A stretch of DNA of 35,116 bases, taken from positions 1 to 35,116 of the forward strand of contig JAZOVZ010000108.1 in assembly GCA_045658965.1 (NCBI GenBank), read 5' to 3'. The stretch comes from SVQP01 sp045658965 (GTDB taxonomy: Bacteria; Bacillota; Clostridia; Oscillospirales; CAG-272). Positions 1 through 7,361 of the stretch are shown piece after piece (the first letter of the stretch is position 1; every line of letters starts with the position of its first letter). The notes under the pieces were generated by a model. That model made no database searches, was not told where the DNA came from, and was given only the letters and a program-made list of their open reading frames with translations. A program made the position numbers and the translations under genes.

Positions 1-89
1 CGACTGAAGGGGAATGCGAAAGCTTAGGCTTGAATTCTTATACCCGAACGGACAACCGCGCCGTTTAGTCCGCAACTCCCCTTCAGTCG
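1..89. repeat. Inverted repeat at window start
   Basis: Bases 1-13 (CGACTGAAGGGGA) are the exact reverse complement of 77-89 (TCCCCTTCAGTCG), so a 13-bp inverted repeat flanks a 63-bp centre. The sequence continues to about 132 with a C-rich block and a T run that resembles the modules inside the 15.8-16.9 kb palindrome (CCCCTCGGGGGACG...TTTTTT). This is probably the edge of a dispersed intergenic element cut by the window. Bases 1-349 hold no convincing gene; the short open frame there has no ribosome binding site and crosses the repeat. Confidence 0.6.
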
Positions 90-183
90 CTGCGCGACAG
101 CTTCCCCTCGGGGGACGCCTTTTTTGTGCATGGCTGTTCCGTTCTCTTGTCTGTCGTGAGAGATTTCTTAACTTAATGACATT

Positions 184-240
184 GGAGCAAGCCCCTGCCC
201 TACGTTGGTTGGCGCGGCAGGAGCAAGCCTCCGCCCTACG
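184..240 (+). repeat. Two copies of a 21-bp dispersed repeat
   Basis: Copies lie at 184-204 and 220-240, each reading GGAGCAAGCC, two or three variable bases, then GCCCTACG. A third copy lies at 17873-17893 between two genes of the VWA operon. Only a few positions differ between copies. The function is unknown. Confidence 0.7.
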
Positions 241-349
241 GTCAAAAAAATTTCAACTTTTTTGAAAAATATCGGACTTTTTACGCTAAAAAAGCGTCTA
301 TATCAGTGAGTGGCAAACACGCCACACGCACAAAAGAAAGGAACATACC

Positions 350-778
350 ATGGAAAACAGATCTTTTACAACCGAAACCGATGCGAAATATGCAAAAATG
401 CAGTTTTTCAGACCCATTCTCATCACCATGATCGGAACAATGACGCTTTCCTTGCTCGGCTTGATCGTTTCCCCCGGGCTGGTCGTGATGTTAGAGATCA
501 CACAGCTTTTCTGCCTGGGAATTATGTATTACACGACCGTCAGAAAAAGCAGCTGGAGACTGTTTTTTGAAAACGACCTGCTTACGCTGACCAATCTGAC
601 CACCGGTCAGACCTTTTCCGTATGGGATATCCCCGCATCCGATATTGTGATCAAGCAATCCGAAAAGGAAAAGGAGCTGGATTGCTGTTTTGTGTCCATC
701 AAGGACACCGTTTTCGGTTTCCACGGCGTCAAGAATTGCAGCGCTCTGCGCGAGTACATCAAGGAAAATTACAGATAA
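350..778 (+). CDS. Small hypothetical membrane protein (142 aa)
   Basis: I do not recognise this family. The start ATG is preceded by AAAGGAAC at a suitable distance. Residues 22-60 form two closely spaced hydrophobic segments, which should be membrane helices joined by a very short turn. The remaining 80 residues look like a cytosolic beta-rich domain, with alternating hydrophobic and polar residues (WRLFFENDLLTLTNL) and a charged centre (KQSEKEKELD). This layout resembles small PH-like membrane proteins, but that is only an impression. No clear promoter or terminator could be assigned; xpt downstream has its own promoter. Confidence 0.6.
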   Translation: MENRSFTTETDAKYAKMQFFRPILITMIGTMTLSLLGLIVSPGLVVMLEITQLFCLGIMYYTTVRKSSWRLFFENDLLTLTNLTTGQTFSVWDIPASDIVIKQSEKEKELDCCFVSIKDTVFGFHGVKNCSALREYIKENYR

Positions 779-821
779 GCAGTATTTTCGCGTGATAAAA
801 AAGCTGTTTATGCAAACATGA

Positions 822-850
822 TTGACAAAGCGCGGATTTTGGTATATAAT
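822..850 (+). promoter_or_regulatory. SigA promoter of xpt
   Basis: The -35 TTGACA (822-827) and -10 TATAAT (845-850) are both perfect and separated by exactly 17 bp. Transcription should start near 857, leaving a leader of only about 23 nt. That is too short for the purine riboswitch that often precedes xpt in Bacillota. Confidence 0.9.
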
Positions 851-879
851 GATGCCAATATCACTCTTTGGAGGGCTTT

Positions 880-1464
880 ATGAACTTTTTGGAAGAACGC
901 ATTATCAAGGACGGTGTCGTCAAGGAAGGCAACGTGCTCAAGGTTGACAGCTTTCTCAATCACCAGATGGACGTGACCCTGCTGGATCAACTCGGCAAGG
1001 CTTTCTACGATCGCTTTGGCGATAAGGGCATTACCAAAATTCTGACCATTGAGGCATCCGGCATTGCCATTGCCTGCTCTGCTGCCCGTTATTTTAACGT
1101 ACCCGTGGTATTTGCCAAGAAATCCAAGAGCGTCAACATCGACGGCGACATGTACGTTGCCGAGGTGGAGTCCTTTACACACAAGAACAAGAACAACGTC
1201 ATCGTTTCCAAGAAGTTTTTGCGCCCCGGCGACCGCGTGCTGATCATTGACGATTTTCTTGCCAACGGCTGCGCTCTGCAGGGCTTGATCTCGATCACAG
1301 AATCGGCTTGCGCCGAGGTTGAGGGCATCGGCATTGCCATTGAAAAGGGCTTCCAGCACGGCGGACGCGTCATCCGCAACCTTGGCTACAACCTCTATTC
1401 CGTTGCCATTGTGGATGCAATGGATGCTGCAACGGGCGAAATTACGTTCAGAGAACAAGCATAA
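880..1464 (+). CDS. xpt: Xanthine phosphoribosyltransferase
   Basis: This 194-residue enzyme transfers ribose-5-phosphate from PRPP to xanthine, giving XMP for purine salvage in the cytosol. The PRPP-binding motif VLIIDDFLANGCA lies at residues 120-132 (family form VLIIDDFLANGQA), and the N-terminal half with LTIEASGIAIA is typical of Xpt. Length fits the family. A TTG at 868 is in frame, but the ATG at 880 is preceded by GGAGG at 870-874 and gives the standard N terminus MNFLEERI, so I chose it. No purine permease follows, unlike the common xpt-pbuX pair; an unrelated membrane protein gene comes next after 31 bp and may be cotranscribed. Confidence 0.95.
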   Translation: MNFLEERIIKDGVVKEGNVLKVDSFLNHQMDVTLLDQLGKAFYDRFGDKGITKILTIEASGIAIACSAARYFNVPVVFAKKSKSVNIDGDMYVAEVESFTHKNKNNVIVSKKFLRPGDRVLIIDDFLANGCALQGLISITESACAEVEGIGIAIEKGFQHGGRVIRNLGYNLYSVAIVDAMDAATGEITFREQA

Positions 1465-1495
1465 GGTGCTCATGATACGTTAAGGAGGAGTCATT

Positions 1496-1990
1496 ATGAA
1501 ATTATACAAGGAACATCCCGTATACAAAAACATCTGCTTGCTGCAAGGCGACTTTTCCGGAAAGTTCTCGCTGGTCTTTGACGGCAAAGCACTCAAGAAA
1601 ACCGGCAAGACCACCTTTGAATACACCGATCCCGAAAGCGGCGAGCCCATCAACGTCACAGTCAGCGGCAATCTCTTCAAGGGCTTTTGTCTTGTGGTCA
1701 AGACCGAGATCATTCAAATGTCGCCCCCTGCGAAATGGTATGACGTCGTGCTCTCCGTTGTAGCCGCTCTGCCCTTCTGGTTCTTGGTGGGCGGTGCGAT
1801 CGGCGGCGGTCTTGGAGGAGGTATGGGCGTGTTGTCTTTAATTCTGATCACACAGCGTCCCATCATCAAGCACAAGATCTTTTTGGGTGTCGGCTTGACC
1901 GTGGCAAGCACGGTGGTCGCATTCATTCTCGCGCTCGTGCTCAGCACACTGCTGGTATCGCTTGGCTTGGTGGAAGCACCTGCAGCATAA
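1496..1990 (+). CDS. Hypothetical membrane protein (164 aa)
   Basis: The family is not recognised. A strong ribosome binding site (AAGGAGG) precedes the ATG. Residues 1-75 are a soluble, probably beta-rich N-terminal region (GKFSLVFDGKALKKTGKTTFEY). The rest contains about three hydrophobic helices, the second introduced by a glycine-rich stretch (GGAIGGGLGGGMG), followed by a short C-terminal tail. The gene lies 31 bp after xpt and ends just before a perfect 15-bp terminator, so xpt and this gene probably share one transcript. A link to purine salvage is possible only by position. Confidence 0.7.
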   Translation: MKLYKEHPVYKNICLLQGDFSGKFSLVFDGKALKKTGKTTFEYTDPESGEPINVTVSGNLFKGFCLVVKTEIIQMSPPAKWYDVVLSVVAALPFWFLVGGAIGGGLGGGMGVLSLILITQRPIIKHKIFLGVGLTVASTVVAFILALVLSTLLVSLGLVEAPAA

Positions 1991-1997
1991 CTCAATC

Positions 1998-2037
1998 AAA
2001 GCAGCGGTCAACGCTTTTATGTTGACCGCTGCTTTTT
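1998..2037 (+). terminator. Rho-independent terminator after the xpt unit
   Basis: A perfect 15-bp stem (1998-2012 with 2021-2035) closes an 8-nt loop and runs into TTTTTCTT. The ktrB -35 element begins at 2039, directly after it, so one unit ends and the next begins with no gap. Confidence 0.95.
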
Positions 2038-2038
2038 C

Positions 2039-2067
2039 TTGACAAGCCTGCACTTTTGTGATACAAT
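2039..2067 (+). promoter_or_regulatory. SigA promoter of ktrBA
   Basis: TTGACA (2039-2044) and TACAAT (2062-2067) have a 17-bp spacer, and TGA just before the -10 adds an extended -10. The leader is about 28 nt, so there is no room for a c-di-AMP riboswitch of the kind that controls some ktr genes. Confidence 0.88.
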
Positions 2068-2101
2068 AAAAGCAATATTAAAACCGACAAAGAGGATATA
2101 T

Positions 2102-3460
2102 ATGAAATCTAAAAAACGGTTTTCGCTGTCCACCACGCATCTGATCATGCTCAGCTTTCTTGGCGTGGTCGCGGTGGGCACGCTGCTCTTATGGCTACCC
2201 ATCAGCACCAAGAGCGGGCAGAGCGTGGCGTTTGCGGATGCGCTGTTCACCGCCACCACGGCAACCTGCGTGACGGGTCTTGTCACGCTCTCCACGCACG
2301 CGACCTGGAGCGTGTTTGGGCAGATCGTCATTCTGCTGCTCATCCAGATCGGCGGACTTGGGCTGATCACCATAATGGGCACGATCTCCATGCTCTTACA
2401 CCGCAAAATGGGACTTGGCGACCGCATGCTTTTGCGTGACGCCTTTAACCTCAATACCCTTTCCGGCATTGCCCCCTTCGTGCGCCGCGTGGTGCTGGGT
2501 GCCTTGATCGTGGAAGGCGCAGGCGCACTGCTTTACATGACGGTCTTTATCCCGGAATACGGCTGGCGCGGCATCTGGCTTTCGGTCTTTACCGCCATCT
2601 CCGCCTTTTGCAACGCGGGCATTGACCTGCTTGGCGACATCAGCCTGAGTGCTTATGCCACAAACCCGATCGTGGGCGCCGTCACCATGGCGCTGATCGT
2701 CCTCGGCGGCCTTGGATTTGTGGTATGGTGGGACGTGCTGCGCGTCTGCAAATTCATCGGCAAGCGCAAGCATCCGCTCAGCTCTCTGACCCTGCAATCC
2801 AAGATCGCGCTGACAAGCACCGCTCTACTGTTGGCGGTTGGCTTTGCGGCATTCCTCTCGTTTGAATGGAGTAATCCCAGCACGCTTGGCGGGCACTCGC
2901 TCTTTGACAAGCTGCAAATGGCGCTGTTCCAATCGGTGACGACCAGAACGGCAGGCTTTTTCACCGTTCCCCAAGAGGCGCTGACCACCCCGTCCGCACT
3001 GGTTTCCTTGGTGCTGATGTTTATTGGCGGCTCTCCCGTGGGCACGGCAGGCGGCATCAAAACGGTCACCTTTGCCATCCTGATCGCCAAGGCGGCAAGT
3101 GCCATTCGCGGCAACGAGCGCGTTTCGCTGTTTGGCAGAACCGTCAAGGACGAGGCAATCGGCAAAGCTGTGGCTGTGTGCATGACCTCTTTTTGCATCA
3201 TGGCACTTGCCACGCTGGGACTTTCCTTTGTGACAAATGCCCCCTTGATTGACGTTCTGTACGAAACGGTCAGCGCAACCGCAACAGTCGGCTTGACCCG
3301 CGCGCTGACCCCCACCTTAAACACGGTAGGCAAGCTGATTATCATTGCGACTATGTATCTTGGGCGCGTAGGCCCCATCTCGCTTGCAGTAGCCTTTACG
3401 GTGGGCGCAAATCAACAAAATCACATCCAAGATCCGGTAGAAGACATTAACGTCGGATAA
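2102..3460 (+). CDS. ktrB: KtrB/TrkH-type potassium uptake channel subunit
   Basis: This 452-residue integral membrane protein is the K+-translocating subunit of a Ktr-type system. Four M1-P-M2 repeats can be followed by their filter regions: TATTATCVTGL, SAFCNAGIDLLG, SVTTRTAGFF and SATATVGLTRAL. Each keeps the central filter Gly typical of the family. A GGSPVGTAGGIKT segment precedes M2 of repeat 3, as in KtrB. The length (about 450) and the partner, a single-RCK protein, point to Ktr rather than the longer TrkH/TrkA. The open frame extends upstream, but the ATG at 2102 has an AGAGGA ribosome binding site and gives a normal basic N terminus (MKSKKRFSLS). The promoter also excludes the earlier start. 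Confidence 0.93.
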   Translation: MKSKKRFSLSTTHLIMLSFLGVVAVGTLLLWLPISTKSGQSVAFADALFTATTATCVTGLVTLSTHATWSVFGQIVILLLIQIGGLGLITIMGTISMLLHRKMGLGDRMLLRDAFNLNTLSGIAPFVRRVVLGALIVEGAGALLYMTVFIPEYGWRGIWLSVFTAISAFCNAGIDLLGDISLSAYATNPIVGAVTMALIVLGGLGFVVWWDVLRVCKFIGKRKHPLSSLTLQSKIALTSTALLLAVGFAAFLSFEWSNPSTLGGHSLFDKLQMALFQSVTTRTAGFFTVPQEALTTPSALVSLVLMFIGGSPVGTAGGIKTVTFAILIAKAASAIRGNERVSLFGRTVKDEAIGKAVAVCMTSFCIMALATLGLSFVTNAPLIDVLYETVSATATVGLTRALTPTLNTVGKLIIIATMYLGRVGPISLAVAFTVGANQQNHIQDPVEDINVG

Positions 3461-3484
3461 ACCATCGGTTAAAAGGAGATAAGT

Positions 3485-4135
3485 ATGGCAAAGAAAAAAT
3501 CATATGCGGTCATTGGCCTTGGCAGATACGGCAAGGCTGTAGCCAGAGAGCTTTTACAAAACGGTGCAGAGGTGCTTGCCATTGATATGGATCCCGATAC
3601 CGTCAATGCTGTAGCAAAGAACATTCCCCACTGCAAATGCGCGGACGTGACCAATCCCGAGGCGATCAGACAGCTGGGAATTGCGGACATGGACGCCGTG
3701 ATCATTGCAATCGCAAGCAACCTGGAAGCCAGCGTCATGGCGACCATGCTGTGCAAGGAGGCGGGCGTCAAGCACGTTGTCGTCAAGTGTGCCAATCCCC
3801 TGCACCAGCGCATGCTGCTCAAGATCGGCGCGGACGAGGTCACCTTCCCCGAGCACGAATCGGGCGTGCGACTGGCAAAAAACCTGCTCAGCGCGGGCTT
3901 TGTGGATATTGCCGAGCTGTCCGATGAGGTCTCGGTCATCGAGCTGGAGGTCAAGGACGAATGGGCGGGCAAAACGCTGATCGAGCTCAGCCTGCGCCGC
4001 AAATACGGCATCAACGTCGTTGGTATTCGCAAAGAGGATAAGCTGATGATCAACATTGACCCCGAAATGCTGCTGCGCAAGGAAATGACCTTGGTGGTCA
4101 TTGCAAGCAAGCAGTCGCTCAAGAAGTTGGTGTGA
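3485..4135 (+). CDS. ktrA: KtrA/TrkA-type RCK regulatory subunit
   Basis: This 216-residue cytosolic protein gates the KtrB channel by binding nucleotides. The N-terminal RCK_N Rossmann domain has GLGRYG near residues 12-17 and an acidic end to strand 2 (AIDMD). The C-terminal RCK_C domain (about 135-216) includes EWAGKTLIELSLRRKYGINVVGI. In other Bacillota this domain binds c-di-AMP; whether that holds here cannot be read from sequence. It starts 24 bp after ktrB with an AAGGAG site, so the two form an operon ending in the terminator at 4160. Confidence 0.94.
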   Translation: MAKKKSYAVIGLGRYGKAVARELLQNGAEVLAIDMDPDTVNAVAKNIPHCKCADVTNPEAIRQLGIADMDAVIIAIASNLEASVMATMLCKEAGVKHVVVKCANPLHQRMLLKIGADEVTFPEHESGVRLAKNLLSAGFVDIAELSDEVSVIELEVKDEWAGKTLIELSLRRKYGINVVGIRKEDKLMINIDPEMLLRKEMTLVVIASKQSLKKLV

Positions 4136-4159
4136 TACGATTATAAAATTCCAAATATT

Positions 4160-4195
4160 GGGCTGAGTCATTTGTTTGGACTCAGCTCTTTCTTT
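4160..4195 (+). terminator. Terminator of ktrBA
   Basis: GCTGAGTC (4162-4169) pairs with GACTCAGC (4179-4186), with two extra outer pairs, one a G-T wobble. A 9-nt loop and a TTTCTTT tail complete it. It sits 25 bp after the ktrA stop. Confidence 0.85.
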
Positions 4196-4232
4196 GCTGC
4201 AAAGTATCCGTAAAATATCACGCGAAAAAACC

Positions 4233-4502
4233 GATTCGCCTCGCGCTCTCCCCCCTGCGCTTGGCACAGGGCAGCGCGTATCGTCCCCCCTCCCGGAGGG
4301 GGGCTATGACAGTTGTCCGCTCATTCATTTTCAAGTTAACCGCTGAAATAATGGTTAGCGCACGAATTTTGGTAATTCAAGCTACCGTTGATGGTCGATC
4401 TTTGGTTTAGAAAAGCGCGATGTTACTATCAAAGCCCCCCTCCGGGAGGGGGGGAGGCTGGCGCAGGCTTGTTCCAAGCGCAGGGGGGAGAACGCGAATA
4501 CG
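4233..4502. repeat. Foldback (MITE-like) intergenic element, about 270 bp
   Basis: The left arm (about 4233-4305) and right arm (about 4430-4502) are imperfect inverted copies. Both contain CTCCCCCCTGCGCTTGG near the outer end and a CCCTCCCGGAGGGGGG palindrome at the inner end, in opposite orientation. The 125-bp centre is unrelated AT-richer sequence without an open frame of note. This has the shape of a non-autonomous foldback element. The stretch from 4200 to 4640 otherwise shows no gene. Confidence 0.65.
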
Positions 4503-4640
4503 AACAGTTTATGCGCGTTTTATTGCGTACGCTTTCTTGGTTTGATACTGTCCGGTTTTGTTTTTTGTAGAGTGGTTAATTACGCAACCCCACTTTTTGC
4601 CAAATTTAATAATTCTTAATGTCTCCTGCGCCCTGATCCG

Positions 4641-4649
4641 TGTTATAAT
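4641..4649 (+). promoter_or_regulatory. Possible extended -10 promoter of the ankyrin gene
   Basis: TGTTATAAT is an extended -10 (TGn-TATAAT) 92 bp before the start codon. No good -35 is visible at 16-18 bp upstream, so the call rests on the -10 alone. Confidence 0.5.
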
Positions 4650-4741
4650 AAATTCAGAGAAAATATTTTCCAAAAAACGTGTACTTTTGAGAAAAAATTG
4701 CATCTATATAGGTGACGGACATATGGAAAGGAGAATAACGT

Positions 4742-5611
4742 ATGGCTATTTCAAAAAAAGGCAAAATAATACTCACGATAGTGATCACCATTGTCGCATT
4801 CATACTGATTCTTGCCGTATCGCTGACAGCGTTTGCCGCGGTCAAGATCCACTCCTACATGGAGGTTACCGCACTTTGCGGTCAGATACAAGCGGGAAAA
4901 GATATCGACACCGATATTGCAAATGCAACCACCGCGCCCCTATTCATTCGCCCTTTGCTGAATATGATTGAGGCAGGCATTGACATTCCCTTGGTAGAAG
5001 CGTGTTATTATAAAAATCTGCAAGCGGTGGAGGTGTTTTTGGACAACGGAGCAGACCCAAATTTCTATTTGGATGGTGGTTGGTCTCCCATGGAGGCAGC
5101 GGCAGTCGGTTGCTCTCGCAATCCCGAAGAGTCGCTGACCATTATGAAGCTGCTTTATGAGCACGGTGCGGATATTGATGGCTTTGGCGGGCACGGTACT
5201 GCGCTGTATCACGTTTGCATAGGCCTCATCGGCGAAAGAAAAAATGAGGAACAAGAGCTTGAAATTCTTTTCTGGCTGCTGGACAATGGAGCTGATCCCA
5301 TCGTTGGAGCAAGCAATTCGACCGTTTTGCATTTTGCTGTCCGCAGCGCAAATCCGGAATTGATCCCCGTTCTGATCGAGCAATACGATCTTGATGTCAA
5401 TGCCCACGGAGGTATGCAAAAAACGCCTCTGATCTCAGCAGTCTGCTATGAGGTTGACTCGCAGGACGAGCAGATCACCAAAGAAATCATCACAGAGCTG
5501 CTTGCACACGGTGCAGATGCATCCGCTGTAGACGAGGACGGCAAGACCGCCTACGATTACGCGGTGGAAAGAGGATACGACGAGGTGGCGGCGCTGTTGG
5601 ATCAAGAGTAA
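4742..5611 (+). CDS. Membrane-anchored ankyrin-repeat protein (289 aa)
   Basis: Residues 8-32 form one hydrophobic segment (IILTIVITIVAFILILAVSLTAF) after a basic start, either a membrane anchor or an uncleaved signal. From about residue 80 there are four to five ankyrin-type repeats, seen as recurring LLYEHGADIDGFG, LLDNGADPIVGASNSTVLHFAV and LLAHGADASAVDEDGKTAYDYA. Ankyrin repeats bind proteins; the partner is unknown. An AAAGGAG site decides the start. The gene stands alone between repeats and ends before a strong terminator. Such proteins are scattered in gut Clostridia, and nothing here ties it to the flanking genes. Confidence 0.85.
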   Translation: MAISKKGKIILTIVITIVAFILILAVSLTAFAAVKIHSYMEVTALCGQIQAGKDIDTDIANATTAPLFIRPLLNMIEAGIDIPLVEACYYKNLQAVEVFLDNGADPNFYLDGGWSPMEAAAVGCSRNPEESLTIMKLLYEHGADIDGFGGHGTALYHVCIGLIGERKNEEQELEILFWLLDNGADPIVGASNSTVLHFAVRSANPELIPVLIEQYDLDVNAHGGMQKTPLISAVCYEVDSQDEQITKEIITELLAHGADASAVDEDGKTAYDYAVERGYDEVAALLDQE

Positions 5612-5649
5612 AAACTGTCCGCAAATCATAATATTCCGTAGGGACAGGA

Positions 5650-5744
5650 GCACCCGCCCGAGATCCCGCCTTGCGGCGCTGCTGCGCAGTTCGACTCCGC
5701 TGCTGCTATGCCGCAGCTCCGCTCAGGATGACACGGGCGGGTGT
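5650..5744. repeat. Intergenic repeat with CACCCGCCCG inverted ends
   Basis: CACCCGCCCG (5651-5660) is the reverse complement of CGGGCGGGTG (5734-5743). The 73-bp interior is rich in short GC hairpins and ends with CGCTCAGGATGACAC. It lies between the ankyrin gene stop and its terminator and is non-coding. Confidence 0.65.
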
Positions 5745-5803
5745 GCTTGGCGTTCAGCTCCCCGTTTGTAATATTTCACAATTCTTTTCCCGAAATGATC
5801 ATA

Positions 5804-5848
5804 AAGATAGTCAAGGTTTTTGTGCGCCAAAGCCTTGACTATTTTTTT
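5804..5848 (+). terminator. Terminator after the ankyrin gene
   Basis: ATAGTCAAGG (5807-5816) pairs exactly with CCTTGACTAT (5833-5842), followed by a run of seven T. The 3' arm also contains the -35 element of the pyr promoter, so the same bases serve both functions. Confidence 0.88.
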
Positions 5849-5863
5849 GATGTGTGGTATAAT
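5835..5863 (+). promoter_or_regulatory. SigA promoter of the pyr leader/operon
   Basis: TTGACT (5835-5840) and TATAAT (5858-5863) have a 17-bp spacer. Predicted transcription start is near 5870, which matches the first base of the long closing stem of the leader RNA (5871). Confidence 0.85.
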
Positions 5864-5869
5864 ATGATA

Positions 5870-6080
5870 GATGTGAAAATAGGGCTTGCGGCAGAGCGTT
5901 TCGGGCAGTTTGGCGAGACGCGGCAGATGCAGCAGATCCAAGGCTTCACACGCTTTACAAGACAAATTCTGTCCGAGGCAGTTTGGTCGGCGCAGACAAT
6001 ATAGGCGAACCTGTATGCACGGGGCTCGCTATCTGTGGTCGCGCCCTGAGCATCTGCTTTTGGCACGGCTATTTTTGTAT
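5870..6080 (+). ncRNA. Candidate structured leader or small RNA, about 210 nt, class unknown
   Basis: No convincing gene fits between the promoter and pyrC, but the segment is rich in self-complementarity. A closing stem pairs 5871-5882 with 6069-6080 (12 pairs, three wobbles), so the predicted 5' end is base-paired. Inside are a hairpin 5896-5902/5915-5921, an exact 8-bp helix 5923-5930/6050-6057 (GCAGATGC/GCATCTGC), a helix 5989-5997/6038-6045 with one bulge, and a hairpin 5999-6005/6010-6016 capped by CGAA. GGCAGTTTGG occurs twice (5904-5913, 5977-5986). The closed rod and length recall 6S RNA, but I see no diagnostic 6S sequence. No PyrR-type loop, T-box or known riboswitch core was recognised. 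It may regulate pyrC or be a separate RNA. Confidence 0.5.
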
Positions 6081-6110
6081 CTTTGACTCAAGACCCACAG
6101 AAAGGAACTT

Positions 6111-7361
6111 ATGCACATGACACTGTTTACAAACGCTTGCATGTTTGATAACGGCCGCCTCGTCCACAAGGATGCTGTCCTTATGGATGGTGCTTTGTCT
6201 TTCTTTGCTCCCAACAGCATCGCCACCGATGCTGCTGACACTGTTTTCCATAATTGTTATATTTTTCCCGGTTTTTGTGATGTGCACGTACATCTGCGAG
6301 AGCCGGGCTTTTCTTATAAAGAGACCATTGCCACGGGCACGGCGGCAGCGGCACGCGGCGGCTACACGGCTGTGTGCAGTATGCCCAACTTAAACCCCGT
6401 TCCCGACAGCGTCGAGCACCTGTCCGAGCAGCTCTCTATCATTGAGCGCGACGCTGTGATCGACGTCTTCCCTCTCGGGGCTTTGACCGTTGGTCAGCGG
6501 GGCGAGCAGGCAGCTGATCTGGAAGGCATGGCAGAGCACGCCATTGCCTACTCCGACGACGGACGCGGCGTGCAGAGCACCGACATGATGGAGCAGCTGA
6601 TGCGGCGCGCCAAGGCGCTGGGCAAGGTGGTGGTTGCCCACTGCGAGGACAATGCACTTTTGCGCGGTGGCTACATTCACGACGGTGAGTACGCAGCGGC
6701 ACACGGACACCGCGGCATTTGCTCCGAGAGCGAATGGGGTCCGATCAAGCGTGACCTCGAGCTTGCCGAAAAGATCGGCTGTGCTTACCACGTCTGCCAC
6801 ATCTCCACCAAGGAGAGCGTACAGCTCATCCGCGAGGCTAAGGCACGCGGCGTGAACGTGACCTGCGAAACGGGCCCGCACTACTTAACGCTTTGCGACT
6901 CCGATCTGCAGGAGCACGGACGCTTTAAAATGAATCCCCCCTTGCGATCGGCTGCCGACAGAGACGCGCTGATCGAGGGCGTCAAGGACGGCACCATCGA
7001 CATGATCGCCACCGACCACGCACCGCACTCGTGGGAGGAAAAATCCAAGGGACTTGAAAAGAGTGCCATGGGTGTGGTTGGCTTGGAAACCGCCTTCCCC
7101 GTGCTCTACACCTACTTAGTCAAGCCCGGCGTTGTCAGCCTTGAACGCATCATCGAAATGCTGACAAAAGCGCCCCGCGAGCGCTTCGGTATCGCCCAGG
7201 GCGAGCAATCCTTTACGGTATGGCAATGCGACGACGCTTATACCGTTGATCCCGAAAACTTCAGTACCATGGGGCGCGCCACTCCCTTTGCGGGACACGA
7301 GCTCATCGGTACTTGCATCACTACAATTCACGGAGGTAAAATCGTATGGAAAACAAAATGA
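6111..7361 (+). CDS. pyrC: Dihydroorotase, type I
   Basis: This 416-residue zinc amidohydrolase cyclises carbamoyl aspartate to dihydroorotate, the third pyrimidine step. All metal and catalytic motifs of the type I (Bacillus PyrC-like) family are present: DVHVHLREPG near residue 57, HCED at 177-180, HIST at 230-233 and TDHAPH at 301-306, whose Asp is the catalytic base. The ATG at 6111 has AAAGGAAC upstream; an ATG six bases later is also possible and would remove two residues. It is the first gene of the pyr operon, about 240 nt downstream of the promoter behind the structured leader, and overlaps carA by 16 bp. Confidence 0.96.
   Translation: MHMTLFTNACMFDNGRLVHKDAVLMDGALSFFAPNSIATDAADTVFHNCYIFPGFCDVHVHLREPGFSYKETIATGTAAAARGGYTAVCSMPNLNPVPDSVEHLSEQLSIIERDAVIDVFPLGALTVGQRGEQAADLEGMAEHAIAYSDDGRGVQSTDMMEQLMRRAKALGKVVVAHCEDNALLRGGYIHDGEYAAAHGHRGICSESEWGPIKRDLELAEKIGCAYHVCHISTKESVQLIREAKARGVNVTCETGPHYLTLCDSDLQEHGRFKMNPPLRSAADRDALIEGVKDGTIDMIATDHAPHSWEEKSKGLEKSAMGVVGLETAFPVLYTYLVKPGVVSLERIIEMLTKAPRERFGIAQGEQSFTVWQCDDAYTVDPENFSTMGRATPFAGHELIGTCITTIHGGKIVWKTK

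Noticed and set aside
868..879. TTG start for xpt at 868
   Set aside because: It lies ahead of the GGAGG site that serves the ATG at 880, and the shorter protein matches the family N terminus.
822..880. Purine riboswitch before xpt
   Set aside because: The perfect promoter leaves a leader of only about 23 nt, too short for the aptamer.
5870..6110. PyrR-type attenuator in the pyr leader
   Set aside because: No PyrR binding-loop consensus and no terminator hairpin with a T run just before pyrC were found.
7358..7361. carA start at the ATG overlapping the pyrC stop
   Set aside because: The ATG at 7346 has GGAGGT at ideal spacing. The later ATG remains possible and would shorten CarA by four residues only.
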